Positions 9,063 to 17,717 of a stretch of 64,000 nt of DNA are shown piece after piece. This DNA is from UBA993 sp964389365. Lineage in GTDB: Bacteria > Bacillota > Dethiobacteria > DTU022. Location of the stretch: NCBI GenBank assembly GCA_964389365.1, contig CAYMDO010000009.1:5040-69039 (forward strand), in the 5' to 3' direction. Made by a program: the position numbers and the translations under genes. Numbering within the stretch: position 1 is the first letter of the stretch; every line of letters begins with the position of its first letter. The notes below the pieces were generated by a model. The model ran no database searches. It was not told the DNA's origin and saw nothing but the letters and a program-made list of their open reading frames with translations.

Positions 9063-11874
9063 ACTGCACTACCTCTTTTCCTTTCAGCGCCTTCAGGATT
9101 TTATCTTTCGTAGCCGGAAGCTCGCTGATCCAAACCCCGACTGCGTCATGGATGGCATTGATAATTGCCGGGGCGGTCGGGTTAAGCGGCAGTTCGCCCA
9201 TGCCCTTGGCTCCGTACGGACCCTCCGCTGCTTCTTCAACCAATATGATATCCATATCCGGCACATCAGTTATTTTCGGCAGCCGTAGCTTTTTAAAGCT
9301 GTCGGTTACCGGAAAACCGTTTTCCAGGATAAACTCTTCGCTCAGACCGTAACCGAGGCCCATCGCTACTGCGCCTTCGATCTGGCAGCGGCAGTTCTGC
9401 GGATGGATCGCTCTGCCCAAATCCTGGGCTGCAATAATTTTCAATACTTTTACTGTGCCCTCCTGCTGATCGACTTCGACCACCGCCGCCTGGACCGCGT
9501 AACAGTAGGCAAAATGCACATTATACTGCTCAAGTGCGATACCGTCTTCATGATCGGCCCTTTCCCGCAGAGGGTAAGTTAGAGGGGCGGTATAGAGATA
9601 TGACCCGCTGAGGGTGAGCCCCAGCTGTGCAGCAGCCGCGGCAATTTCCCTGAACGGGATAAACCTGTTGTTTCCATTCCCGGTTACAGCGCTCACTCCA
9701 CCGCTCTGCGGCCTGTATTGCCCTCCCCTGACCTTAAAACCCTGAAGCAGGCAGCGTTCAAAAACTGCCATAAACTCCCGGGCCGCTCCCATAACAGCGT
9801 ACCCGGAAATATAGGTCTGACGCGAGGCGGTAGTAACTCCCCCTGCCGGCGTCAGCCCGGTATCGTTTGAAACAACAATAAAATCCTCATAAATAAGACC
9901 TGTTTCGCCAGCTGCCACCTGGGCCAGCAGAGTATCAGAACCCTGCCCCATATCGGCAGCGCCAACTTTAAGCAAAAGCTTACCCTGACGATCTATCTCG
10001 ATGGCCGCAGCGGCCTGGTCAACCTTACCGGCCCCGAGGCCGACATTCTTGTAGGCGCCGGCGATCCCGGCCCCGACCTTGCTGCCAGGCGCCGACTTCT
10101 TAGGCAGCTGCCTCAGGTATTCCTGCAGCGCTTTTTCGACGGCAGCAAGCGCCTGCTGGTAGCCGCAGTCAGCGGCAACCACCTGTCCGGTTATCGTTGT
10201 TTTGCCCGGGGCCAGGCCGTTGATCCTGCGCAGCTCAAATGGGTCAATCTTCAAGGCTTCTGCCAGCCTGTCCATCTGCAGCTCGGAGCCAAAAGCAACC
10301 TGTGTGGTGCCGAAGCCCCTGAAAGCCCCTGCCGGCGGGTGGTTGGTGTAAACCCCATATGAGTCGGTTTTAACATTGGGGATGTCATAAGGTCCTGCTG
10401 CTGTTATTCCGGCACGGAAGACCACCGGTTTGCTGAGCGACTCGTAAGCCCCTGCATCCAGCATGACCCTGGCCTCAATGGCCGTGATCCTGCCATCTAT
10501 GGTTGCCCCGTGTTTATAGTACATTTTCGCCGGGTGCCGTTTGGTCGATACGGCCAGCGATTCGCCGCGGGTCAAGGTCATCTTAACCGGCCGGCCGGTC
10601 AGGTAGGCGCCGAGGGCACAGTGGATCTGTACCGTCGGCTCTTCCTTGCCGCCAAATGCCCCGCCGGCAGGGGTATAAATAACCCGCACTTTGTTAACAG
10701 GCAGCTTCAGGCTTTCAGCAATCATATCGCGAAAAGCAAAGGAACCCTGACTGGCAGTCCAAACAGTAACTGCCCCGTCATCTTCCAACCGGGCCAGGGC
10801 TGATTCCGGCTCGAGGTAAGCATGTTCAACCATCGGGGTGCTGTACTCACCTTCAATGATCACATCGGCAGCGGCAAACGCTTTTTCCGTATCGCCCCTG
10901 CGTACGGATATATGCTGTACCAGGTTGCCGCCGGGGTGCAAGGCCGGCACGCTTTCGCGCATTCCAACATCCGCAGCGAAAATACCAGGCAGCTCATCAT
11001 AATCGACATCAATCAACGACAGGCCGGCCTGCGCCGCTGCTTCACTTTCAGCCAGGATTAACGCCACCGCTTCGCCGCTGTACCTGACCCGGCCATCAGC
11101 AAGAACCGGCTGGTGGGGGTTAAGGAGGCCAAACCCATTACGGCCAGGGATATCAGCAGCCGTCAGAATTCTGACCACCCCGGGTGCAGAGAGAGCTCTC
11201 TGCGGATCAATCCTCTTAATCCTGGCAGACGGGTAACGGCTGAGCAGCAGTTTCCCGTAAATCATATTTTCGAATGTCAGATCGTCGGCATAGATAGGTT
11301 TACCGGTTACCTTGGGCAGGGCGTCTTTGCGGGGCGGGGAACTGCCAATGCCCGCTTCAAGAGCCGGTCCACCGGCTGCAGTCACGGCAACCGGAGAAGC
11401 CGCTTCACCCCTGATAATTGCAGCGGCAAGCTTTACCGCCCTAATGATCGCTGCGTAGCCAGTACAGCGGCAATAGTTATGCCGCAAAGCTTCTTTAATC
11501 TCTGCTTCTGTCGGGCAAAGGTTCACATCAAGGAGCGCCTTGGCACTCATGATCATACCGGGGGTGCAAAACCCGCACTGCACTGCGCCTTCGCTGATGA
11601 AAGCTTCCTGCAGAGGATGCAGGCGGTCTCCAACCGTTAAATTTTCGATAGTTTCGATCTCGCTGCCGCCCAGCCTGTCTAGCTTTAAAAGGCAGGCCCG
11701 CCTAACCCGGCCATTTACGATAACCGTGCAGCTGCCGCAGTGGCCCTTATTACAGCCGTTCTTGGTTCCCATTAAACCGAGACGATCCCTTAAATATGGC
11801 AACAGGGTTAACTCACCGGAATACCCGGTTTGGTACATCACGCCGTTAACCCGAAAAGTGATCTTTTCAGCCAT
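9001..11874 (-). CDS. xdhD: Fused 2Fe-2S / molybdenum hydroxylase, XdhD type
   Basis: A 957-residue fusion of a 2Fe-2S subunit and a molybdenum subunit, the layout of XdhD/selenium-dependent xanthine dehydrogenase. Residues 1-160 carry CNKGHCGSC and CGFCTPGM...CRCTGY for two [2Fe-2S] clusters. From about 180 the hammerhead and Mo domains follow, with GGAFGGKEE, GAFRGFGTTQ, MGQGSDTL and KGMGELPLNPTAPAI. There is no in-frame UGA, so no selenocysteine; selenium in this family is a labile cofactor atom. No FAD domain is present, so it needs a partner such as the FAD subunit at 4515-5399 or another carrier. ATG 11874 is preferred, with AGGTG 6-7 bases upstream. It is the first gene of the leftward operon. 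Confidence 0.88.
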   Translation of the reverse strand: MAEKITFRVNGVMYQTGYSGELTLLPYLRDRLGLMGTKNGCNKGHCGSCTVIVNGRVRRACLLKLDRLGGSEIETIENLTVGDRLHPLQEAFISEGAVQCGFCTPGMIMSAKALLDVNLCPTEAEIKEALRHNYCRCTGYAAIIRAVKLAAAIIRGEAASPVAVTAAGGPALEAGIGSSPPRKDALPKVTGKPIYADDLTFENMIYGKLLLSRYPSARIKRIDPQRALSAPGVVRILTAADIPGRNGFGLLNPHQPVLADGRVRYSGEAVALILAESEAAAQAGLSLIDVDYDELPGIFAADVGMRESVPALHPGGNLVQHISVRRGDTEKAFAAADVIIEGEYSTPMVEHAYLEPESALARLEDDGAVTVWTASQGSFAFRDMIAESLKLPVNKVRVIYTPAGGAFGGKEEPTVQIHCALGAYLTGRPVKMTLTRGESLAVSTKRHPAKMYYKHGATIDGRITAIEARVMLDAGAYESLSKPVVFRAGITAAGPYDIPNVKTDSYGVYTNHPPAGAFRGFGTTQVAFGSELQMDRLAEALKIDPFELRRINGLAPGKTTITGQVVAADCGYQQALAAVEKALQEYLRQLPKKSAPGSKVGAGIAGAYKNVGLGAGKVDQAAAAIEIDRQGKLLLKVGAADMGQGSDTLLAQVAAGETGLIYEDFIVVSNDTGLTPAGGVTTASRQTYISGYAVMGAAREFMAVFERCLLQGFKVRGGQYRPQSGGVSAVTGNGNNRFIPFREIAAAAAQLGLTLSGSYLYTAPLTYPLRERADHEDGIALEQYNVHFAYCYAVQAAVVEVDQQEGTVKVLKIIAAQDLGRAIHPQNCRCQIEGAVAMGLGYGLSEEFILENGFPVTDSFKKLRLPKITDVPDMDIILVEEAAEGPYGAKGMGELPLNPTAPAIINAIHDAVGVWISELPATKDKILKALKGKEVVQYDAAIGKRNCADPRSALPGY

Positions 11875-11912
11875 GAGATTCACCTATTAAAGATTATTCT
11901 AATAAAACCGGC

Positions 11913-11933
11913 ATATTCCTGCCACAGGAATAT
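11913..11933. promoter_or_regulatory. Perfect 9-bp inverted repeat, candidate operator of the divergent purine genes
   Basis: ATATTCCTG, three bases (CCA), then CAGGAATAT: a perfect 21-base dyad in the 167-base gap between leftward xdhD and rightward ygfK. Its centre is about 50 bases from the xdhD start and about 120 from the ygfK start, a good place to control both directions. A half-site-like CAGGAATTC lies nearby at 11965-11973. No purine-responsive regulator is encoded in the window. An RNA hairpin is an alternative explanation. Confidence 0.45.
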
Positions 11934-12041
11934 TTTGCCCGTTCTTTCACTTTAATCACCGGGCAGGAATTCTTGTTGCAAACTCGAAATATGGTCGGTA
12001 AGCAATCCAGCCGTCGTATAAAGCGGAAGGGAGTTTTACCG

Positions 12042-13766
12042 ATGAGCGACCGGATGAGAACAATCCCTTTTGGAAAGCTGGTAAACTGGATACTTGAGGA
12101 ATACCGGCGAGAAAAAACGATATTTGGCATATCGGAAAAAGCATTTTATAGGACAACTGTAGAAAAGGCGCTCTATATTCATGGCGAGAAGCTGGGCAGC
12201 CCCATCGGCCCTGCAGCTGGCCCCCATACCCAGCTGGCTCAAAACCTGGCTGCCGCCTACCTTTGCGGTGGCCGCTATTTTGAGCTGAAGACCGTACAGG
12301 TTCTTGACTGCCTCAATTTTGCCAAGCCCTGCATAAATGCCGCTGACGAAGGTTATAACACTGAATGGTCCACCGAACTTTCGATCGAAGAAGCGCTCAG
12401 TGAATATATCAAGGGCTGGTTTCTCCTTCATCTTTTGGCCGGGGAGCTATTTGATCTGGAGCAGCGCGACTTTGTATTCAACATGAGCATCGGCTATAAC
12501 CTGGAAGGGATCCGTTCGGCAAAGGTAGATCGTTTTATCGAGGGGATGAAAAATGCCTCTTCAACAGAGACCTTTAACCAGTGCCGGGCAGTGCTGCATA
12601 AAGAAGCAGGCCGCTTTAATAAGATTTCCGGCCATTACGTTGACAGCATCAACCCGCAAATTTGCCAATCGGTCGCCTTATCCACCATGCACGGCTGCCC
12701 GCCGTCTGAAATAGAGGCGATCAGCAAGCACCTGTTGCTTGAAAAGAGGTTGCATACTACGGTGAAGCTGAACCCTACCCTGCTGGGCTATGATTTTGTG
12801 CGCAGCACCCTGGACCGGATGGGCTACGGCTACATCAGGCTAACCGAAGAAACTTTTACAAAGGACCTGCAGTACAGCGATGCGCTGCCGCTGCTCGATC
12901 GGCTGATTTCCCTGGCCGCTGAAAGCAATCTTGAGTTTGCAGTAAAAGTGTCGAACACGCTGCCGGTCATGGTAGCCCGCGCTGAATTGCCTGGGGAACA
13001 GATGTACCTTTCCGGCAGACCGCTTTACGCTTTAACCATCAGCCTTGCCGAGCGTTTGGCGGGTGATTTTGGAGACAAGCTGAAAATTTCTTTTTCCGGC
13101 GGTGCCGACCGGACCAATACCGCAGCCATTCTGGAAACCGGTATTTCACCGGTAACCATGGTCACAACCCTGCTAAAACCAAGTGGTTACCGACGCTTAC
13201 AGAAGCTGGCGGAAATTGCCGGACAGGTGGAAGGCAGGGGGGCTGCCGATGGAATTAACCTGGACCGTTTGAAAACAGCCGCCGCTGCCGCAGTTGATGC
13301 GCCCGCCTACCGAAAAAAAGAAACAGGTGCCGTTCAGAAACCCGCCGGGGAGCTCCCTCTCTTTGACTGCAGGGGTTCGTGCGGCATCTGCGTAGCAGTC
13401 TGCCCGAACAGGGCGAATGTAACCGTTTCTGTCCGGGGCGCTAATTTTAAATTTGAGCGCCAGATCCTGCACTTAGACGGAAGCTGCAATGAATGCGGCA
13501 ACTGTGCTACCTTTTGCCCGGAAATAGGCAGGCCTTACCTGGAAAAGCCAACTCTTTTCCGCGATCATGCTGACTTCGAAGCCAGCAGCAACAGCGGTTT
13601 TGTGATCATTGGCGACGGGTTTGGGGCTTATACCAGAGTAAGGGTTAAAGATCGTATTTTTGTTTTGCCACCCGGGCATAGTGAAAAAGAAGCCCCGGCG
13701 GTTTGCGATCCGGCTTTTATTCAGCTGCTTGGGGCCTTCCACGATAATTATTTATATTTATGCTAA
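12042..13766 (+). CDS. ygfK: Short YgfK-like protein: dihydroorotate dehydrogenase-like barrel plus two [4Fe-4S] clusters
   Basis: A 574-residue protein matching the two ends of YgfK. Residues about 1-420 are the dihydroorotate dehydrogenase-like TIM barrel (GPAAGPHTQLAQN, STMHGCPPSEIE, KLNPTLLGYDF, SFSGGADRTN). Residues 443-454 (CRGSCGICVAVCP) and 482-492 (CNECGNCATFCP) are ferredoxin motifs. Full-length YgfK is about 1,000 residues and carries a GltD-like FAD/NAD(P) domain between these parts; that domain is absent here, with only a short linker at about 425-440. YgfK is thought to reduce a purine-derived ring, so this form must take electrons from ferredoxin or another flavoprotein. Start ATG 12042 has GGAAGGGA upstream; an in-frame upstream ATG lacks a site. 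It diverges from xdhD. Confidence 0.82.
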   Translation: MSDRMRTIPFGKLVNWILEEYRREKTIFGISEKAFYRTTVEKALYIHGEKLGSPIGPAAGPHTQLAQNLAAAYLCGGRYFELKTVQVLDCLNFAKPCINAADEGYNTEWSTELSIEEALSEYIKGWFLLHLLAGELFDLEQRDFVFNMSIGYNLEGIRSAKVDRFIEGMKNASSTETFNQCRAVLHKEAGRFNKISGHYVDSINPQICQSVALSTMHGCPPSEIEAISKHLLLEKRLHTTVKLNPTLLGYDFVRSTLDRMGYGYIRLTEETFTKDLQYSDALPLLDRLISLAAESNLEFAVKVSNTLPVMVARAELPGEQMYLSGRPLYALTISLAERLAGDFGDKLKISFSGGADRTNTAAILETGISPVTMVTTLLKPSGYRRLQKLAEIAGQVEGRGAADGINLDRLKTAAAAAVDAPAYRKKETGAVQKPAGELPLFDCRGSCGICVAVCPNRANVTVSVRGANFKFERQILHLDGSCNECGNCATFCPEIGRPYLEKPTLFRDHADFEASSNSGFVIIGDGFGAYTRVRVKDRIFVLPPGHSEKEAPAVCDPAFIQLLGAFHDNYLYLC

Positions 13767-13799
13767 CCCGAATGGGTAAAATGAGAGGTGGCTGAAATC

Positions 13800-15023
13800 A
13801 TGGAGCAAGCCATAAAATGGGTCGAAAAAACTGCACGGTTGGTTCCGGGTCATCCGGAAGCAGGCACGCTCGATTTTGTAAACCAGGCTGCTGCAGGGGA
13901 GACCCGTGCCTTTATTAAAAGTTTCCCTCAATATGAGGTAACGCCCCTTAAAGCGCTGACAGAACTGGCAGCCTATCTGAATGTTGCCGGAATCTACGTC
14001 AAAGATGAATCCTTCCGATTCGGCCTTAACTCTTTTAAGGTCCTGGGAGGCGGCCACGCAGTTGGCCGTTACCTGCTCAAACGCCTCGGGAAACAGCAGA
14101 GCAGCTTTTCATACGAGGAGCTAAAATCTCCGGAAATAAGGACAAAGCTGGGGGAGATAACTTTTACATCAGCCACCGACGGCAATCACGGCCGCGGGGT
14201 GGCCTGGGCTGCCCGGCAGCTTGGACACCGGGCAGTAATCAATATGCCGAAGGGTTCATCACCAATCCGTCTGGCCCATATAACAGCAACCGGTGCTGAA
14301 GGCTATATTACTGCTGTGAATTATGATGAAACGGTTAGGCTGACTGCAGAAAAAGCCAGGCAGGAAGGCTGGGTGGTGGTTCAGGATACCGCCTGGGAAG
14401 GGTATGAAGAGATTCCGGCCTGGGTTATGCAGGGATACACAGTGATGGCAGACGAAGCGCTGGAACAGCTGAACCAGTTGAGGGTCGGGCGACCGACCCA
14501 TATCTTTATCCAGGCCGGGGTCGGCTCGCTGGCCGCAGCAGTACTCGGTTACTACGCCTCCCGCTTCGCAGATCAAAGGCCTGTAAATATTATAATCGAA
14601 CCGGATAAAGCCGACTGCTTTTACCGCTCCGCCCTGGCCGGCGATGGAAAACCGCGGAATGTCACCGGTGACATGGATACAGTCATGGCCGGGCTGGCCT
14701 GCGGAGAACCTAACCCGAAAGCCTGGAAAATACTTAAGTATATTACCGACATCTATTTCTCGTGCCCTGACTATGTTGCAGCTACCGGCATGCGTATTTT
14801 GGGCAACCCCTTAAGCGGTGACCCGGCCGTTGTATCCGGCGAATCAGGTGCAGTAACTACAGGGTTACTATACGATCTGCTGCTGAACGATAAACTTAAG
14901 GAAGCAAGGGAAAAGCTAAAGCTGGGGCAGGATTCAAAGATCTTGCTCTTCAGCACCGAGGGAGATACCGATCCAATAATGTACCGCCGGATTGTCTGGC
15001 AAGGCGCTTACCAGCACCCCTGA
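13800..15023 (+). CDS. ygeX: 2,3-diaminopropionate ammonia-lyase (YgeX/DpaL)
   Basis: A 407-residue PLP-dependent fold type II lyase. The PLP lysine is in FGLNSFKVLGG near residue 75 and the substrate/PLP loop in TSATDGNHGRGVAWAA near 125; the glycine-rich phosphate-binding loop (QAGVGSLAAA) is near 240. The family cleaves 2,3-diaminopropionate to pyruvate and two ammonia, the proposed last step of anaerobic purine breakdown via ureido intermediates. ATG 13800 is preferred because AGAGGTGG lies 9 bases upstream; an in-frame GTG at 13788 lies on that site. It follows ygfK after 33 bases, so the two form a divergent operon facing the xdhD-ygeW operon. Confidence 0.92.
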   Translation: MEQAIKWVEKTARLVPGHPEAGTLDFVNQAAAGETRAFIKSFPQYEVTPLKALTELAAYLNVAGIYVKDESFRFGLNSFKVLGGGHAVGRYLLKRLGKQQSSFSYEELKSPEIRTKLGEITFTSATDGNHGRGVAWAARQLGHRAVINMPKGSSPIRLAHITATGAEGYITAVNYDETVRLTAEKARQEGWVVVQDTAWEGYEEIPAWVMQGYTVMADEALEQLNQLRVGRPTHIFIQAGVGSLAAAVLGYYASRFADQRPVNIIIEPDKADCFYRSALAGDGKPRNVTGDMDTVMAGLACGEPNPKAWKILKYITDIYFSCPDYVAATGMRILGNPLSGDPAVVSGESGAVTTGLLYDLLLNDKLKEAREKLKLGQDSKILLFSTEGDTDPIMYRRIVWQGAYQHP

Positions 15024-15087
15024 TTCCTCCTCTATCCGAACTGCCTGCCAACAGAAAGAACAGGGGCGACTGAAGAAACGCATCTAG

Positions 15088-15216
15088 GTCGGCCTGCTTT
15101 ACGGTTCCGGTACCCATAAGAGCGTCTCAGTCGGCAGCGCGCTGCGGCGGCCCGGGTATTCCGGTAACGAGGAAGATCTCTGCTTACGAATTATTTCCTT
15201 AATGAGCCACAAATAA
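15088..15216 (+). pseudogene. Possible C-terminal remnant of an unidentified gene in a 365-base gap
   Basis: The gap 15024-15388 has no intact gene. Within it, 43 codons from GTC 15088 to TAA 15214 read VGLLYGSGTHKSVSVGS and onward to SLMSHK with coding-like, GC-rich third positions, but a TAG stands immediately upstream and no start or ribosome site is present. I do not recognise the family. This GC-rich piece ends where the A/T-rich sugar region begins, so it may be the truncated end of a flanking gene. The rest of the gap (15217-15316) is A/T-rich with no gene seen. It could also be chance. Confidence 0.25.
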
Positions 15217-15316
15217 TAAAGATGCTAAAGCACACATTTTGAGTTTTAACACCATTTTTTCATTTTTATTCCTAAAGACATGTCACATCCTTACAGCACA
15301 AAAAAAATCAAAAAAA

Positions 15317-15345
15317 TTGACAAATTAAATAGAATATTATAGAAT
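15317..15345 (+). promoter_or_regulatory. Sigma-A type promoter of the GntR gene / sugar operon
   Basis: TTGACA at 15317-15322, a 17-base spacer, then TAGAAT at 15340-15345: consensus -35 and five of six -10 bases. Just inside, TAGAATAT is directly repeated (15330-15337 and 15340-15347), overlapping the -10 box, which could be an operator for autoregulation by the GntR protein. The coding start follows at 15389. No clearer promoter is seen before the binding-protein gene at 16339, so this one may serve the whole operon. Confidence 0.65.
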
Positions 15346-15388
15346 ATAGCTTGTAATGACAGGATAACATAATGAAGGGATGTATTGA

Positions 15389-16216
15389 ATGGAAAGTAAA
15401 AATAGTAGCAGATATATCGACAAGAATAGTATTATTCCTTATTATCACCAGTTAAAAGAACAACTAAAATTTTATTTTGAAGAAAATAATTTAAATGAAG
15501 GCGATCAGATTCCCTCAGAAGCTGAACTTTGTCGGTCTTATGGTGTTAGTCGGACGGTAGTACGGCAGGCAATTACTGATCTGTTTAATGAAGGTTTGCT
15601 TTTCCGTCAGAAGGGAAAGGGTACTTTTATTGCAAGACCAAAAATTATTGGCAGTCTGATGCAGAATTTGAATGGTTTTTATAAAGATATGATGGTTAAG
15701 GAGTTTAAAACAAGATCTGAGATCCTTGACTTTTCAATAGTTGATGCACCTAAAAAGATCGCTAACAGGCTCCAGCGTGAAGTGGGAGAGAAATTATTTA
15801 AAATAGATCGACTCCGCTATGTCAACGATGAACCAATTGTTTGTGTTATTTCTTACATCCCCTACAGTCTTTGCCCCGAACTTATCAATGAAGACCTCGC
15901 CAATCAGTCACTCTACGCAGTCATGGAAGAAAAGTTTAACTTAAAAATTGCCTCTAGTCGCCGGTCTATAGAGGCGGTAGGGGCGACAGAGGAAATTGCT
16001 GTTCTGATGGATATAGAATACTGCGCACCGGTATTTTTGCTAAAAAGCATTAGTTATCTAGATAACGGAATGCCGGTTGAATATTATGAAGCCAGGCACC
16101 GGGGCGATCGAATCGGCTTCGAGGTCGAGATAATAAACCAAAAAAATTCCAATCACCATGATAGTGCCGATCTGAGTTTTCAGGTAATGAACCTATCTGA
16201 TCATAAGCAAGTATAG
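15389..16216 (+). CDS. GntR-family transcriptional regulator with UTRA sensor domain
   Basis: A 275-residue HutC-subfamily GntR regulator. The winged helix is at about residues 15-85 (IPSEAELCRSYGVSRTVVRQA, then FRQKGKGTFIARP as the wing). The UTRA ligand domain covers about 100-250 (FKIDRLRYVNDEPIV, then EYYEARHRGDRIGFEV). UTRA domains usually bind a sugar, sugar phosphate or amino acid, and the protein normally represses adjacent genes until that ligand appears. It stands first in the sugar operon, so it most likely senses the imported sugar or an early phosphorylated product. The start has AAGGGAT about 8 bases upstream. Confidence 0.9.
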   Translation: MESKNSSRYIDKNSIIPYYHQLKEQLKFYFEENNLNEGDQIPSEAELCRSYGVSRTVVRQAITDLFNEGLLFRQKGKGTFIARPKIIGSLMQNLNGFYKDMMVKEFKTRSEILDFSIVDAPKKIANRLQREVGEKLFKIDRLRYVNDEPIVCVISYIPYSLCPELINEDLANQSLYAVMEEKFNLKIASSRRSIEAVGATEEIAVLMDIEYCAPVFLLKSISYLDNGMPVEYYEARHRGDRIGFEVEIINQKNSNHHDSADLSFQVMNLSDHKQV

Positions 16217-16338
16217 AGGAAGCAACACTTTGCTGAAATCGCGAAGGGGGTGTTTGATGAATAATTGACAGGCAGGTAAGAGTTTGGGTACAAGGAAGTT
16301 TGTTAGGCAGCAAGAATTATAAAGAGGAGGAACATGGC

Positions 16339-17508
16339 GTGAACAGAAAGTTCAATATTTTAATGCTGATTTTTGTTGTTACGATATTTGGGCTTCTCAT
16401 TATTGGCTGTGCACCGGATACCCCTGCAGAACCACCGGTTGACGAAGATGAGGCGGTTTTGGAAAAAATCGTTATCGGTTGGACTCCACCTGACATAACC
16501 GGAGTTTTTAAGACGGCAACCGAATACTTCGAGCTGGCTGCTGAAGATGCCGGTAAGTATGGCATAGAAGTCGAAGTGATATCACGTTCTCCGGCTACCC
16601 ATGTTGCCTTTGCAGACCAGGTAGCCATTATCGAAGATTATATCACTATGGGTGTCGATGTAATTGCTATTTCGCCCATTGAGGTGGAAGTAGTCAAGCC
16701 GGCGCTCCAGCAGGCTAACGCGGCGGGGATCCCCATAATTATGGTCAACCTTTTAGAGCCAATTGCTGATGTGGATATCGCCTGCTATATCGGGTTCGAC
16801 AACTTTGATGGCGCAGCCATCACAGCCTATTCGATGGTAGATTACTTCGGCGGACCTGGAGTCTTAGGTGAGGGCGAAAAAGTTGATGTAACGCCCGAAA
16901 CTTATCTTGACCTGGCTTGGTGGGAAAGCATTTATGCTGATGCTGATCCTGCAGCGCTGAATCTTGAGGCTCGGGGAGCGATCATCGAAGGTGTGGCCGG
17001 AGGCTTTTTCTCCGTTACCCGTGTAGAAGGCTTCCGCTCAGTAATAGACAAGTTTCCAGGTATCGTTGAAGTTATGGAGCCCATTCCAGCTGACTGGAAC
17101 AGGGAAAAGGGTATCGCAGCTGCGGAGGACATTTTGGCCGCCAACCCTAAAGGAACCCTGGATTGGATCTGGGCTGCCTCTAACGAAATGGGCATGGGAG
17201 CCAGGCTTGCCTGTGAAACAGCAGGCAGGACCGAAGTAGTTGTCTTTACAAATGATGTTACACCGGAATCAGTTCTTGAGTTTATCAATAAGGATCGCAT
17301 AGTCGCAGAAACTACACACGGTTTTCCCGATTGGGGATGGTTTGGAACCAAGTATGCTGTTATGTTGGCGCTCGGTTTGGATGTGCCGCAGTTTGAAGAT
17401 ATTCGGCCACGTACTGCTTACAAAGACAACAGCCATATGTTCTACCCAGAACCAGTTTTGCCACCTATTGATTGGGAAGAAATTCTAGTAAATGCAGGAG
17501 TGAAGTAA
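16339..17508 (+). CDS. Sugar ABC transporter substrate-binding lipoprotein (RbsB-like)
   Basis: A 389-residue periplasmic-binding-protein-1 type receptor. The N-terminus has a hydrophobic stretch ending LLIIGCAP, a lipobox, so the mature protein is anchored by a lipidated Cys. The two-lobed sugar-binding domain follows from about residue 45, with the typical EDYITMGVDVIAISPI segment and IWAASNEMGMGA near 285. GTG 16339 is chosen because AGGAGG lies 8 bases upstream; the ATG inside the same site reads into a stop. It is followed by a strong hairpin and the cognate ATPase and permease. The ligand is probably a monosaccharide or polyol and cannot be named from sequence. Confidence 0.9.
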   Translation: MNRKFNILMLIFVVTIFGLLIIGCAPDTPAEPPVDEDEAVLEKIVIGWTPPDITGVFKTATEYFELAAEDAGKYGIEVEVISRSPATHVAFADQVAIIEDYITMGVDVIAISPIEVEVVKPALQQANAAGIPIIMVNLLEPIADVDIACYIGFDNFDGAAITAYSMVDYFGGPGVLGEGEKVDVTPETYLDLAWWESIYADADPAALNLEARGAIIEGVAGGFFSVTRVEGFRSVIDKFPGIVEVMEPIPADWNREKGIAAAEDILAANPKGTLDWIWAASNEMGMGARLACETAGRTEVVVFTNDVTPESVLEFINKDRIVAETTHGFPDWGWFGTKYAVMLALGLDVPQFEDIRPRTAYKDNSHMFYPEPVLPPIDWEEILVNAGVK

Positions 17509-17517
17509 CCAGCGGTA

Positions 17518-17545
17518 ATAGGGGGGGGGGTAATGCCCCCCCTAT
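17518..17545 (+). terminator. Very stable G/C hairpin after the binding-protein gene
   Basis: ATA plus seven G pairs with seven C plus TAT, a 10-bp stem with an eight-base loop that includes three more G. It begins 10 bases after the binding-protein stop and is not followed by a clear U tract. Such hairpins between the binding-protein and ATPase genes usually protect the upstream mRNA from 3' decay and reduce read-through, so more receptor is made than transporter. The following 17546-17717 holds no gene; a ribosome site (AAAGGAGAG) precedes the ATPase start. Confidence 0.65.
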
Positions 17546-17717
17546 ATACTACCTGCCTCTCAGCCTTCAGCTGAGTTTAGCAGCACATTAATATATGGCT
17601 AGCGATATTAAATTTCCAAACTTAATATGGCAATTATAGCCAACAATGATGTTGTCTGGCATTGTGGTAAAAGTAAGCAGCTAACCTTTAGTATGTTCAC
17701 GTAAAGGAGAGTCGATT

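Noticed and set aside
9001..11874. Selenocysteine codon in the selenium-linked XdhD
   Set aside because: No in-frame UGA occurs before the stop. Selenium in this family is a labile cofactor ligand and is not translated.
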